Assembly (NCBI GenBank): GCA_022113835.1
Contig: JAILWY010000019.1
Span: 4,612,001 to 4,676,000 of the forward strand
DNA length: 64,000 nt
Direction of reading: 5' to 3'
Source: Atopsyche davidsoni
Lineage: Eukaryota > Arthropoda > Insecta > Trichoptera > Hydrobiosidae
In this document: piece by piece, positions 1 through 12,129 of the stretch
Numbering within the stretch: the stretch's first letter is position 1
How the letters are laid out: the number at the start of each line of letters is the position of its first letter
Position numbers and translations under genes: made by a program
Notes under the pieces: generated by a model
The model's database searches: none
What the model was told of the DNA's origin: nothing
What the model saw: the letters and a program-made list of their open reading frames with translations, nothing else

Positions 1-930
1 TACTTCCCAGATTTTACAGCTGTGTAAAAGAGATGTCGCGGAAATCATAAATACAATATTATTTTCAGAAAAAAATATTAGTGCCGCCATTAGTGCGGTG
101 ACCAGGGACCGGAGATTTTGAAGCGATGTGGCGTATAAAAATGATTGCTATAGCACGAGAAGGATATTGCACTTTGGTGGTTGCCTAGCAACAGGAGTAC
201 AATAGGGTATGAAAAATGTTACATTATTGCATTTTATTCAATTTCATTAGTGTTTGTTTAAGATAAAAGAAATTTCATATTTTTTGTAACATATAATATA
301 ATATTTTTACCAGTTGCTGTCAAAACTGTGTATGCATTAAAAATACATTTTATCGTATGAAAATAGGCCTACATTTAATTATAAATATAAATGGTCACGG
401 TCGCTTCATTTAATGAAAATATTATTATATCATTTCCACCTACACATGTACGCTTGTATCTTGTATTTTGTATTTGTTTCATGTTTTTAATAGTGACCAT
501 TGTAGTATGTTGTAAATCTTAACTCATCCGTTAAAGATGACAACATGGTGTGTCATTACCGTGTGAAAGTATGACAGCGTACATTAAAAAAAAAAAGAAA
601 AATTAAATTAAATATATCTTTCTAGCGTTTGGTCACCTCAATTTTAAATTCCGCTATCGGCGGAAACGATGAAGGTGTGGAATATCGTATAATTAAGTTA
701 AAAGTTGGTCTCAGTGCCTTGTAAGTAGGTTGTATTGATGTCGGCCGCTTAATGGTGGATAATAGATTATACGGCCGTTTTTATACCAAAAACGTGTGGG
801 AATTTGCATCTCAAGTAAATATCACCTGTGACTATTTCCAAATCAATTTCAGTATTTTGTATTGCATTAGATTGGGTTGAATAAATCGCCTGCCTTTAAA
901 TGTAAACCATCTCGGTTGTTAATGTTTTAA
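1..930. other. AT-rich sequence, no gene seen
   Basis: No open frame, splice-bounded exon or recognisable repeat that I can support. A 12-base A run lies near 590. Confidence 0.6.
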
Positions 931-937
931 ACAGATT

Positions 938-1092
938 TTCACGCGCTGCAACACAACCGACTAAAGAATGGTTACTAGCTAGTAGCGTCCTATTTTGCAT
1001 CGTTTATTTTTATGGGCTAAGCCATTACAAGTACCCAAAAATTAAGGGACGCCATTGGCTTATTGCAAGTTGGGTCGCTGCGTGTGTAGCCT
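938..1092. mobile_element. Short TIR element (MITE), family 1, copy 1
   Basis: Imperfect terminal inverted repeats: the left end (gctgcaacacaaccgac… agtagcgtcc) is complementary to the right end (gggacgccattggcttattg … ctgcgtgtgtagcc). Related copies occur at 17778 and 48145, and a fragment at 1302. Non-coding, about 155 bp. Confidence 0.55.
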
Positions 1093-1301
1093 GCTTTATA
1101 CATTGAACTCTATAACGTGAGTGAGATGGAGTTCTACGGAGCTAAGATTATAAGATTATCGGTAGTAGGTTTGCATCAAGTTTGTAAATTTCTCTTATAA
1201 AAAAGTATTGCAGTAGAAACTCAGTCATGCGGTCCTCGAATATTTAATTTGTGAATTATTCGGATCTCAGAATAACAAAATATTTACAAACTATCAGAAG
1301 A

Positions 1302-1345
1302 TACAGCACACAACCGAATAGTTACCAGCCAATTGCGTCCACTTT
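1302..1345. mobile_element. MITE family 1 fragment
   Basis: Reads cacacaaccgaatagttacc then agccaattgcgtcc, matching one arm of the element at 938 and the one at 17778. No second arm is recognisable. Confidence 0.45.
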
Positions 1346-1647
1346 TTCCGATTTGTGAATTATCTAGATCTCATAATAACAAAATATTTTAATACTTGAA
1401 ATAGATTACTTAGTTTACATTTTTAATAATTATAATAAATTTTAAGCAGTGAACAAGCTGCAAGTCACCGGACGCACTTGTTAATTTATGATTTCATTTT
1501 TGATAATGTTTTTTACTAATTGAACGATTTTTTGCCTGCTGTGGTTTTTAAAGTAGTCCAAAATTATTGATATTAACAAATATTAAAAATTGCAACAAGA
1601 CTCTATCAGTTTTTTCACAAAAATGGCCCAAAAAATAACGCCTAGTG

Positions 1648-2420
1648 CAGAGGTGTCAAACTCAATTTTGCAGAGGGCCGTATATTGAATTGAGAATGTG
1701 TAGGCGGGCCAGATTCAAATAAAAAAAATTTACTGAATTATTATAACATTTTATTTATCATAAAAAATCATATCAAAGTTATATAAGAGGGTAATTATTT
1801 TGAGCTCGAGGATCCAGATACCTGACTTTTCTTGTTTTTGACAAGCTCATTGATGTCAGGTATCATATTCGTTGTAATTATTTTAAGAATTGATTGGAGA
1901 TGTTCATTCGTAAGTCTTGTGCGAAAAACATCTGCTCACATAAATAGGTACTACCAGACATGCACAGAATGCGTGCTGCATGCTTTTTTTAATTCCGGGT
2001 AGTTATCCTAACTTATCGAAATATTGTGTATAAAATGTAAGAGCGTTAACCTCTTTAAATTTTTCTTTCAAAATACAGTCCGATTTAAGATCTATCAACT
2101 CCATTTGCAAATGAACTGGTACCTGTGAAGCTTCAAAATTGAATGGGTTGTTGAAAATTGGGAATTCCATTTCATTCATTTTGTGGAAGTCTTCAAAACT
2201 ATTGTTGAATTCCGTGATCAGATTGTCTAGGCACGCGCTGCCCTTGAAATTACTTATAAATGTAGTGTGAGCATTTTAAAACTTCCGTGGAGGAATCGAG
2301 TGAAGTCTAAAAGCTCTAAAAAACATAATTCTGCTTTCTGTGACACATTGCGATCGCGGGCCGTATTGATACGGCTTGAGGGCCGGATGCGGCCCGCGGG
2401 CCGTATCTTTGACATGACTG
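1648..2420 (-). mobile_element. hAT element, decayed, with 8-bp TSD
   Basis: Starts CAGAGGTGTCAAA and ends TTTGACATGACTG, flanked on both sides by GCCTAGTG (1640-1647 and 2421-2428), an intact 8-bp target duplication as expected for hAT elements. The sub-terminal sequences (gggccg / gcggcccgcgggccg) are typical of hAT families that end in GTGTCAAACTC. The minus strand (about 2243 to 1795) still encodes the end of a ZBED/Charlie-type transposase (EFPIFNNPFNFEAS, VHLQMELIDLKSDCILKEKF) with stops and frameshifts further on. Inactive. Confidence 0.8.
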
Positions 2421-2750
2421 GCCTAGTGGGTAATTTATCGAGCTTTGACTAGTGACGACTTGTTTTTGCAATTTGATGATCGGTTTTCAATTGTGTCGCG
2501 ATATGAGTAAAGCATTGGAAATATTTTGTACAGATTAAACAGGCTGTAGCTTTAATTTAATTTATGGTATTTTTTTCTCTAAATTTTAACCCAAAAAACT
2601 TGTTGTAAGGTAAACCCGGAAACACGCGGATTGTGCGCAATAGTTAAGTTATTAGTATCACTGGGTTCTTCAGGAAATTAAAGTGAAAATTGAGAGAGCA
2701 AATAAAAAATATTATGCTCAAGAGACATAACATTAAAAACTCACTGGAGG

Positions 2751-3110
2751 TACTCCAAAAGTTATGAATTGAAGCCTGGACACTTAAAACAGCTTTAATG
2801 CAAAGAATTGAGGCGGCAGAAATGTGGAATATAGCAAGAAAAAATCAAAGGATTAGGGACATTGGAAGGAGTAAACTTGCATGGATGCGGAGTTTACGCC
2901 AGTGGCTGGAAGTTGTAAGTACGGCCAAATTAGTGAGACTGTCACGGGATAGATATATAGTCATCAACCTCCTATGAGAAGAGGCAGAAGAAGAATAACA
3001 AGCATCACAACCGGAGTTGCGACGGAAAAGGGGCATCGGAAGGAGAAAACTTGCATGGAAGCGGAGTATACGCCAGTGGCTGGAAGTTGGAAATATGGCC
3101 GAGTTATTTA
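2751..3110 (+). mobile_element. RTE-like non-LTR retrotransposon 3' end, internally duplicated
   Basis: Encodes EAWTLKTALMQRIEAAEMW, then after a deletion GRSKLAWMRSLRQWLEV … LSRDRYIVINLL-stop (TGA 2975-2977). These are C-terminal motifs of insect RTE-type endonuclease/reverse transcriptases. The segment GRxKLAWxRSxRQWLEV is repeated at about 3038-3105. The 3' tail (gaagaggcagaagaag … caagcatcacaa) recurs at 3391-3435. Broken by stops and deletions. Confidence 0.65.
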
Positions 3111-3384
3111 GACCGGCCATATAGAAACCATTTAGACCAGGATAGAAATATAGTGTATAAAAACAAACCTTCCAGAACGTTAGCAAACACATATGATCGA
3201 TGAAAGCGGACTCTCAAATGTTCTAGATGCATCGTCAAGCCCCAGTGTTTGAACGGCCGTCATTTGGCTAAGGTCATTACTCCAATATAAATATGTATTG
3301 AAACAAATACTCTGTATGCGAATTAATTAATATAAATAAAAATAAACACTGTTTTAATTATAGACGCGACCCGTTACAATATTA

Positions 3385-3440
3385 ATTCTATGAGAAGAGG
3401 TACCAGAATAAGCATCACAATCGAAGTTGCGGCGGGGCGA
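3385..3440 (+). mobile_element. RTE-like 3' tail fragment
   Basis: The tail that follows the RTE-like stop at 2977 (ctatgagaagaggc, then aagcatcacaa and gttgcg) recurs here with small changes. It abuts a GC-rich island. Confidence 0.45.
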
Positions 3441-3605
3441 CCGTCCCGCGGTGAACGGGTGAACGGGTGGGTGGGGGGGGTGAACAGCTGTGCGGGCACC
3501 CCGGAAGCAGGCTCGGCGGGCGCGGCCGCTGCCGAGCCTCCTCAGTGGACTGGCGGAGCGCACCTCGAACGGTCACGCAGCGGGCGCACCACGTACGTCT
3601 CACCA
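3425..3605. other. GC-rich island
   Basis: About 180 bp of strongly GC- and CpG-rich sequence with a G run (gggtgggtgggggggg) in an AT-rich setting. Open frames on both strands are short and overlap each other, as expected from composition alone. Could be a promoter or first exon of an unseen gene; no TATA/initiator pair with correct spacing was found. Confidence 0.4.
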
Positions 3606-3659
3606 CTTCATTACAGTTGGCAGTGCATTACCCACCTAAACTAACCTAGCCTTACCCGA

Positions 3660-5755
3660 GCATCATGTATTTTTCATAAGTGTATTTTTGCGGGTACGTT
3701 TAATTTCATACTAATGTTTTTGTGGGTTTTAATTTTATTTAATATACTGATTAACTTTTCTATCTTGTATGTTTTCAAAGCTCGATTTTAAAAGTGTCCA
3801 AGTCAAAATATGCGATTTAAATTGTATGTTTCATTAAATGAATTGTCGTTACTCGTACAAAGTGGTTTTTGCAATTTTTACTTGGCATTTTTTTCAAGCT
3901 TTCTTTTCTTATATTATTTTTACTCTTTTCTAAATGTGCATCAATAGTTCTGGCTTTTATCTCGGTGTTTTTATTTTATCCTGAATTTTTAAAACAGAAT
4001 AATATATGTCATGTAATGATTACAATATTATGTTTCACAAGCATTTTTTTCTCTGAATCACAACCCTTGATATACATAAGTCAAAAATATTTTATTTACT
4101 CTATGGTGATTATAATAAATCAATTTAAAATAGTGTAAGTGCCATTTGATCGAGAGCTTGATCGAGGGTTGGTTGATCGATAAAAAAATACTTTACATTT
4201 TATTTATTATGTTTGCTTTCGCGATAAAACCTCTAACTAGTTATTTTTAACATTATTAAGTATAGAGTTTTAATATTTTTTTATGTTTATTAAATATATG
4301 ATTGATTAAACGGCAAAGTATTAAAATGAATTCTTATGTCGATGATATCGTTTCTGGTTTTTTTTTGTATTATACTCAAATATCTAAAAGATTTTACAGT
4401 TGAATAAAATAATGTGAATACTTCCAAATAAACTTGGATTGTGGAGGCTTTTATTTTCAGTAGAAAAATATAGACTTATTCGCAGACAAATTGCAATTTC
4501 TTTCTCTGAAAAACGAACTTCAAACTCACACAGTCTCTCAGTTTGGTTTTATTTTTTTTTTTATAATGTATATTTTAATTTGTTTGAGACTTCACACGAA
4601 TAGTTAAATACCTTTTATCGTACTCATTTCTATGCTTACGGATTTGTGAAATCAACGGGCATGCTTACAATAGCAATGTTTTTTGTTGTTATTTTATTAT
4701 AATTATAATTAAAATATTACATTTTTCGTACATATTTTAAGATAATCGATTCACTCGCAAAAATACGAGAAAAATCCTCAAAAATATTGTTTCCAAACAC
4801 AGTTGAAACACGAGCTACACTTCCGTGCTACAATAGCATAATTGCCAATTACGCTGTTTTCTGCAACGGACAGAAAACTTCAATAGTTATCTTCAAAAGC
4901 TAAACCATCTCCACCCGTGTCGCGAAAAAAAGTTCGAGCGTTTTTCTCGTCGTTTCCTGTGTGAATCGTTAACTTCATCACATATTGTTTGTTAAAAAAG
5001 CGGAATTTTTAAATGCTTAAAAACAATAATTGGGACAGCAAATTATTTTAGACACATTTGCAACTTGTTTGTTTTGCGCTTCACTTTCTATTTCACCAAC
5101 GGAAAGATTTATGATGCTTTATAATGTCACTTTTGAAGTAAAATGGACGATAAAATTAATTTTTTTATATGTTCAGAGCCAAACAGGTCCTTACGTGTAT
5201 CCACGGAATATAAAATACAACACATTATTTATAAAGAAACCGACTTTCTTTTACGAATTATCTTCACAACTAATACGATTCGCATTGTTACTATTTTATC
5301 GGAATGTAATAAGTATAGAAATACCTGCATCATTTTCGCTAACTTGTGATGAACTAATTAAACAAATAAGTTGGAATTTAAACGGTGTCTTAAGTCAAAG
5401 TGTCATTTTTGATTCACTGTGAATCAATCAGAATATAATTAAAATGCTGCTTGTTTCTTTAAACAATGTGTTTTAAAATTTGAATGTATCTTATTTATCT
5501 AAGTACAAAATATTTGGACCTCTGTGCAAAACCGAACACTATTGCTTATATTGGGAAAAAATAATTACATATCAAAAGTTTACCGTACAAGTAAGAATAA
5601 GCAATGTGGGAAAGCTTTTATGTTTATTCGTAAGCGGAAACCCGTCGTATATTTTTCACGGCGCACGAAATATTTTCAGTGTCAAGGTTATTGAATACAA
5701 ATCATTTTATTGCTGCAACTTCCCAAAGATAATTAAATTACTAACAATACAATAC
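3660..5755. other. AT-rich sequence, no gene supported
   Basis: Open frames near 3869-4138, 5030-5422 and 5480-5884 are low-complexity, Phe/Leu/Ile/Tyr-rich translations of AT-rich DNA, without family motifs. I see no splice-bounded exon. Confidence 0.5.
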
Positions 5756-5759
5756 GGTC

Positions 5760-5885
5760 TGACTTGTTGGCTCAGTAAATTATCGTTAATTCTTCAGGTT
5801 CTCGGTTTGATCCCCTCCTGGCAGGTGATTCGTTTGTTCCAAGATGATTTGCACCGACATTGCATGTGTCGATATAAATCATGAT
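5760..5885 (+). mobile_element. tRNA-derived SINE-like sequence
   Basis: A box-like ttggctcagtaaa followed about 35 nt later by a B box-like ggtttgatcccc, the two internal RNA polymerase III promoter motifs of tRNA genes. The sequence does not fold as a clean tRNA, so a SINE head is more likely than a tRNA gene. Confidence 0.4.
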
Positions 5886-6307
5886 GTGCTTTGGGGAACA
5901 TGTGATTAAATTAATTTTGTTGAAAAGAGCGAGGTGATGTCACAAATTTTTAATTTTTTTATTTACGTATACAAGAAAGTTTCACTGATTCCAATGATAG
6001 CGAATGCTTCTTGCTTGGACCGCGTATATATTGAGATCACAATTTAAAGTCTCACATTTTTGCGTACTTAACAAAAACGATATTTCAGTATTAATTGGAT
6101 AGTATTATTATTTTCAAGTTTTTTTAGGGGTTTGGTTTAAACCATTGCTAGTTTTCACACTAAGTTGGCAACGCTCTGCTTGAAGTTGCTGACCTAGCAC
6201 GTTTAGACTAACGAGTGTTTCTTTGATTCTTAGTACGTTCGACATACTCAGGTTACAAATTTCATCCAAACTTCGACTGGAAATAATTGATTAATGTTTA
6301 TTTTGTT

Positions 6308-6420
6308 TTTAAAATAACCTAGAGAGGCGTTTTATCTTTAGACCAGTCAGTCGGTAGTGGCTTCGGCCGTGGGCGGCCCCGTCGCTGGAGCGACCCGGGG
6401 TCAGTAAAAGTGCTCGCATT
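6308..6420 (+). promoter_or_regulatory. Possible TATA/initiator promoter in a GC-rich island
   Basis: TTTAAAAT at 6308-6315 and TCAGTC at 6347-6352 are spaced roughly as a TATA box and arthropod initiator, and the following 100 bp is GC-rich (ggccgtgggcggccccgtcg). No convincing first-exon donor follows, so the transcript, if any, is unknown. Confidence 0.25.
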
Positions 6421-6689
6421 CGGTTGTCCGTCTTGCAGCGGAGGAGTGACGCCCAGCTAGTAAAAAAGTATCGTAATTTAAAACAGAAACTGATTTCACT
6501 TTCATATCTCGCCTGCGTATTGTTACAAAACGAATTAATAGTAATCACCATCGCTGGTACTGATCGGCGCGCCTCAATCAATGCCGCTTACTTCCGAATG
6601 ATGTTTGAACTTGAGCGTATTGCAACTTACAGATTAGAGAGTGAGAAGACAGCATTAAAAACAAGCGATCGAATACCTTGACCAGAAAT

Positions 6690-8580
6690 ATCGACTGGGT
6701 TAACTTTACGTGTAGATTATAAAGAGCAGTGTATTTTATAAAAAACACAAGGAAATCAAAGTGCGTATTCTCCTGAACCTTTGGGAAATATTTTAGATAG
6801 AAAGAACATCCCGAATTATTGAAACAAACTATTAAATTAAGAGTATTTTCATGCAAATAAAATTTTGTTTTAAACAATAAAAAAATAATATTAAATATTG
6901 AAAAATACGTTTTTATTCAGAAAACTTATATCGTGATACTCATTGGACAAAAGAATTATACTCACGCAAAAAAACAAACAATGAAGAGATTTTAAAATTT
7001 TCTTTTCAAGTTTAACATGCATATATAATATAAGAAACCTCACAAATAACTATAATGCACCAAATGTGAAAAAATATAAATAAATGTGTATACATAAGAA
7101 ATACTGAGTGTGTTGATTTATATCCGTTCATTCGCAGCATGCGGGGAGTTCGCTCAAATGGATTCTCACCTGTGAAAATACCGAAACCTGTGGTTGAGAA
7201 AACTAAGGTCCAGTTATTCTGTTTCACGTTTAATTTTGACTAATGAGAAAGCGCGAGGAGCGATTCTGCGTCCGACTGACAAAGTAGTGGCAATTATTCT
7301 ATATTTTTTTGCATTTTGCGTTTCCCGTTGCTCGGCGTCGTGCTCTTTTTTAAATATCTCCGCACGAAGCCGCCTACTCGTTGAGACAGTTACCGATTCA
7401 CTACCAGCTCGATAATTTCACTTATTGTCTATAAAAAATGTTTACGTTGATAGATTCCCTTCGTAAATGGACTCTGCATTCAGCGAGAATAGAATTCTGT
7501 TAAAAATACTCACGTCAAGATACAAATATAATCACCACCAAAGTCCTGCACTTCATCAATAACATGTAAACGATTTTACCTTTGATTATATTTGTTAAAA
7601 ACGTTTGCACAAAATATTATTAATAGTAAGACTGTCTTTGTACTAATTTACAACATATATATACTTACGTATATATAAAAATATATGTATATGAACAATG
7701 GATCTAAATGTAGTAAATAGTTTATTTTACCTCCGACGCCTAAAATCAAATTCACTAATTAATTCTTCTGCTTCACGTATTCATACATCAAATATTGAAA
7801 AATAGTTTTTTTAACCTTAATCATTATTTGTAATAAAAAAAATACCGTGTAAATATAAAATACAGCATTTTATACAATAAAGTTTTTCATACTTTGAAAA
7901 AATTAAAACCGTACTATGGTTTTGATCTTGAAAGTCTTGCTATGCACGATGGAAAAAAACGCCTCAGGCTAATTTCATCATTTTTTTCTCTTTGTACACT
8001 TGTTAAGTAAAATTACTTTCGTTTATCAATAGTACAATAAGTGGAATCCACAATGAACAATGGACCCGGTAAACGGTCTGCGGAGACCTGAACGGAACGG
8101 TTGAACTAAAATAACATCACGTTTCCAAGTACATAACATCTTATATCTTTCTAAATCACAATTGTATTCGCAGACTTCACTGTTTGCATTAACATAAATA
8201 ATGATTATTTTTAAATAATCTGTCTTATTAGTCCATTTTCGTGTATTCATAAGATTTCAACTAAATTTCTTTTTCAACTCACATATTTTGTAAAAGTCGT
8301 GACTTGTTAACTAGACACGCGCTGTCTTGATTGAAATATAAACACGTTTTATGCCTGTAGAGTAATAACTATGTTTGATATATTTTTAATACGAAATTTG
8401 GCGACATCAGTATAAACAAAATAATTCAAATATATGTTGATTTGATTGCGTTGATTTATAAATTTATATTGACTCATATTCGTTTACATTTTTAACATTT
8501 CATATTTAGTTACGAATGGATCTTTTTTTCTAATAGATAATTTATGAATCATTCCGTCAAATGTTATAATTATGATATTG
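6690..8580. other. AT-rich sequence, no gene supported
   Basis: Contains short open frames only. A slightly less AT-rich patch lies at 7180-7415 with no recognisable product. Confidence 0.45.
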
Positions 8581-8627
8581 ATCATAAACGTGTCCGAATT
8601 ATTCCGCAAAGCTCGTGTCTCGTATCG

Positions 8628-8727
8628 CCTGGCGTGTATCTCCACTGCCGGTTGTTCACGCCAGGACACTGACGTCCACCGCAACAGGTCGAAGTCCCCA
8701 AGCCGCTTTCCCAAAAAAAAAAAAAAA
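8628..8727. repeat. 9-bp inverted repeat near a poly(A) run
   Basis: CCTGGCGTG (8628-8636) is perfectly complementary to CACGCCAGG (8657-8665), loop 20 nt, in a local GC-rich patch that ends in an 18-base A run at about 8710. It may be the 3' end of an old retroposed RNA; there is no target duplication that I can see. Confidence 0.35.
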
Positions 8728-9114
8728 AACTAATTGCCCTACGTGTTACGCGCTTTATATTAAATTACTTGCTATAAAATTTATGGACATGATAAACGAC
8801 TACATCGCGTAGATTTCTACCAAGTGACGCGTTTTCGGAATATATTTAAAAATAACAACACATCAGTCTACGATTTCTACATTTTTCATACACCAACAAC
8901 AAGTAAGGGTACATTTCATTATAAGCTTTACAGATCTATCTTAATATGCGGGAAAATCAGCAGGTAAACAATTTACTACTAGAGTAGGAGAACATAGAAA
9001 TGAGCCTTCTAAGCAAGCGCTCTGGAACAGTCTGAAACTAAAAACGTGTAAATTCAATTTATCATTGGACCAAAAGACAATTTTTAATTTTTTTAAATTA
9101 TTATTGCTCCACTA

Positions 9115-9400
9115 GGGGAGTGAGGTTTTCAGCGAGCGTGCTCACCACCAGGCTGCCTGTAGTCGCAGTATTTCGAGACCTCAGAGGAGTGCTGCGTATC
9201 CAGCATGTCGCCGGTACGTTCGTAACAGGGCCCGTCGCTATTATCACACGCCACATCTGGATCTGTAACAACTTTTACCACGCCCGCGGCTGTGGCCACC
9301 AATTTCTTTCCTTACTTCCTCTTTCACTTTCCGACGCAAGCGGACTCCGCGCGAGACACTCCGCCTCGAGTCTCCGCAGTGGCAGATCACCGAATAAATA
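9115..9400. other. GC-rich island
   Basis: Moderately GC-rich 285 bp with short overlapping open frames on both strands and no family motif. Function not recognised. Confidence 0.3.
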
Positions 9401-9410
9401 TAGTATATAG

Positions 9411-9997
9411 CCATTGAGATATTCTAAACCATAGGCTCCCAACCTTTTGTTGACCACCGCTACCTTGACAAGAAAAAAAAATTCCAACGCCCCCTTTGAC
9501 ACAACAGTTACAATTCTACCGATTTTATTTCAGTATTCTCTTTTTTATATACACTTGTTCTGCACACAGGTTGTAACAAGTTCACGTATTTTTGTCGAAA
9601 CATGCTTGATTTCGTAAATCGCGTCTTGCTCACCAACTTACATAGATTTGTTTCCGACAGCCCTAAACCGAATCAATTAGCTTATCCAGGGTGTCCAAAC
9701 GGAGTATCGGGTATCTGTTAGTTCAGTAAAACAAAAACTACTTGTAATGAAGTATTTTTTTTATTGTTGATTATAAGAATACAAAATGGAAAATTATTTC
9801 GAAAAGATGACGTTATCCAAATGGTGACCGTTACGCTGCTGGCACTCTTCTAATCTGGAACGAAGATTGAAAGTTGTTGAATCGCCGCAGCATTTCGTTC
9901 GCAAAATTCAAGCGATTTGCGTAGTCCGTATCCTTCAATTCTTGCACCAATTGAATTTTATACGCTTTTAAATGAAAGCCATTGAGATATTCTAAAC
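9411..9997 (-). mobile_element. Transposase fragment between 21-bp direct repeats
   Basis: The 21-mer at 9411-9431 (agccattgagatattctaaa-c) recurs exactly at 9977-9997. Between them lies hAT-end-like sequence (ggctcccaaccttttgttga) at about 9435, and on the minus strand (9975-9832) a peptide HLKAYKIQLVQELKDTDYAN followed by RLNFANEML, which matches the start of Tc1/mariner-related DDE transposases of insects. A second match (EECQQRNGHHLDNVIFSK) resembles the C-terminal end, as if the catalytic middle were deleted. Confidence 0.5.
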
Positions 9998-10032
9998 AAA
10001 TACAAGCAGCAATCGCTCTTATAATAGCTTTT

Positions 10033-10041
10033 ACACACACA

Positions 10042-10097
<56 letters not shown>
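10033..10097. repeat. (CA)n microsatellite
   Basis: About 32 CA units with one TA interruption. Produces a Cys/Val open frame on the other strand that is not a gene. Confidence 0.9.
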
Positions 10098-10098
<1 letters not shown>

Positions 10099-10099
10099 T

Positions 10100-11990
10100 C
10101 TACAGCTTTTCTCATAATGCATCTAATGAAAATATACTAAAAAAATTGTATATTTCATTCCGATTTGTATGCTTTTTTTATATAGAAATACATATAAGTT
10201 TTGTTAAAAATTGGATAGATTAATTTTTGTATTTGTTAGTCACAATATTTTGGATATAATCTAAACTTAACTTTTGTATTTTTATTTAAATAACTACACG
10301 AATACATTTACGTATCATTTTATTATTCGTGTGTTAATTATAACCTTGTTAACTACTTCAACAATAAGGAAAATTAATGATAATATATTTATTTTATGCT
10401 AATAATTTGTTTCATATAACACGTAATCGCACTTACATATTTAGTAGACTATGTCATTACGCCTAACAAACACCTCAAAGTCATGTGGATAGCGTATTAC
10501 TGACAAACAATGCAACCATAGCCGAGAGATGTTAAAATTATTCTCATTTAAAACTTATTTGGGCATGTTTATTAAAATTATAATATTATTTTAAAAATAC
10601 ATGATTGTCTTACTCAAAAACTTAACTACAAAAACGTAGCTTCAAAATAGTTACAACCTTAGTAAACTCGCTAAAATTAATGTTATTATTTCATGCATTA
10701 CTTCACATCAGCGTTAAACCTTTTATCTATAAGAAACTATACTATTTGGAATTACAAAAATAATAGTTAATCAAAGCAACAAATATTAAGCTTCTTTTTA
10801 AGATATAAAATAGAATCAACTTGGGCGTAATTTTTACATTTTATAATTTGAATCCAAATGTATTATTTTGAATCATTAGTTAAATCTAATGTAAATTAGT
10901 TTACGGTTAAGTACTCGGTTTTTTGTCGAACTAGTTATTACACATACTTTAATTTCGATCAAGGAAAAAACTGCGAGTGTGTTTCGATTAATTCCACACA
11001 TAATTAAAAAAAAAACGCTCTCTAAACGTGAGTACTGCTTCTACTTGGAGCGGATCAATGAACTTTAGATTTTCCTGTTGCTATTATCTTATGAAAAAGT
11101 AGAGTAGGAAACATAAAAGGAGATCGTTGTATTGTTGTTGTTGCTATTGAATTTTCCTTTCTTTACATGTTAATTTATATAATTAGTTTCTTAAAAAACA
11201 CATGTACAAAACACATTGACAACTTTGTTAGCTAAGCAAACTTTATTTATCAATCACAAATTCTTGTAATATTTTTAAAATATGCTCTGTGGGAACCATT
11301 ATAATCATATATATTTAAAGTACCTACAATCCCGTGATATTTTTTTATGGGCACTAGATAGTCATCTTTTTTAATTAAAGACCACTCTCGATCAATTATT
11401 TGAATAAATTATAATCCATATTAAATAGTAAATAAAAGCTCATTTATCAGTGATTAAAGTAATCTTTACAAAGATAAATACTAGAATTAGTTTTAATTCT
11501 ATTCAGCGTGTTGCATCTCCGAAATAAATACTTCACTTGTACTTTGACAGTATTCGAACCCTGGTTGGCAAGCAAACAAACTTTCGTATATGCAGGGTCG
11601 TATTTTTTATAATTTTACTTTGACTGAAGAATACTTATATTTTGGCAGTTTCAATTTATCAAAACTGTAATTTCTACTCAGTAGCTTCTGAGGTAAAACT
11701 TCAAGGAGAAGATGTACGGTAGGAGATTTCGTTTCTGCCTCCAAGTGAAGTCCACTAATTACCTACATCGGCACAAAAAGTCTTAGGCTAATTCCCTCGT
11801 GAAGAAATAAATGATCGGCCGTTGTGTTCGCGGCTCTTTCTTCTTTTGTTAGCTGCCAAAATACGTTCTCCGTCCGAGCATTAGCCATGTTGCCGTAATT
11901 ATGATAAATTAGTCTTCGAACGCGCATTAATTAACAAAATAGCGTAGTGATGAAACGAAGTCAAATATTTAGAAGAAAAAAAACTACACC
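10100..11990. other. AT-rich sequence, no gene seen
   Basis: No supported exon. A B box-like motif (gggttcgaatac, minus strand, about 11560) hints at another SINE remnant but has no convincing A box. A small GC-richer patch lies at 11800-11900. Confidence 0.45.
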
Positions 11991-11994
11991 CATG

Positions 11995-12125
11995 CAAAAA
12001 AGGGTTTTTTTTACACATAATTTTCGCTACACAAACTCAATAACGAAAGTGGAGAAATCCATATACGCTACCACATAACCCACACCTCGTAAGCCCCAGG
12101 ATCTGGGGACAGCCCTAATAAGTAT
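11995..12125 (-). mobile_element. Dispersed SINE-like repeat, family 2, copy 1
   Basis: Shares acgctaccacataacccaca, ctcgtaagccccagga and agccctaa with copies at 33116 and 59500. On the minus strand the 33116 copy has tggcttagctggtagcg, close to a tRNA A box. No B box survives in this copy. Confidence 0.45.
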
Positions 12126-12129
12126 TGAA

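Noticed and set aside
5030..5884. Two open frames of 130 and 134 codons
   Set aside because: AT-driven composition, no motif, and the second ends inside a SINE-like sequence. I cannot rule out a very diverged small gene but cannot support one.
9831..10115. Cys/Val-repeat open frame
   Set aside because: Produced by the (CA)n microsatellite joined to a transposase fragment.
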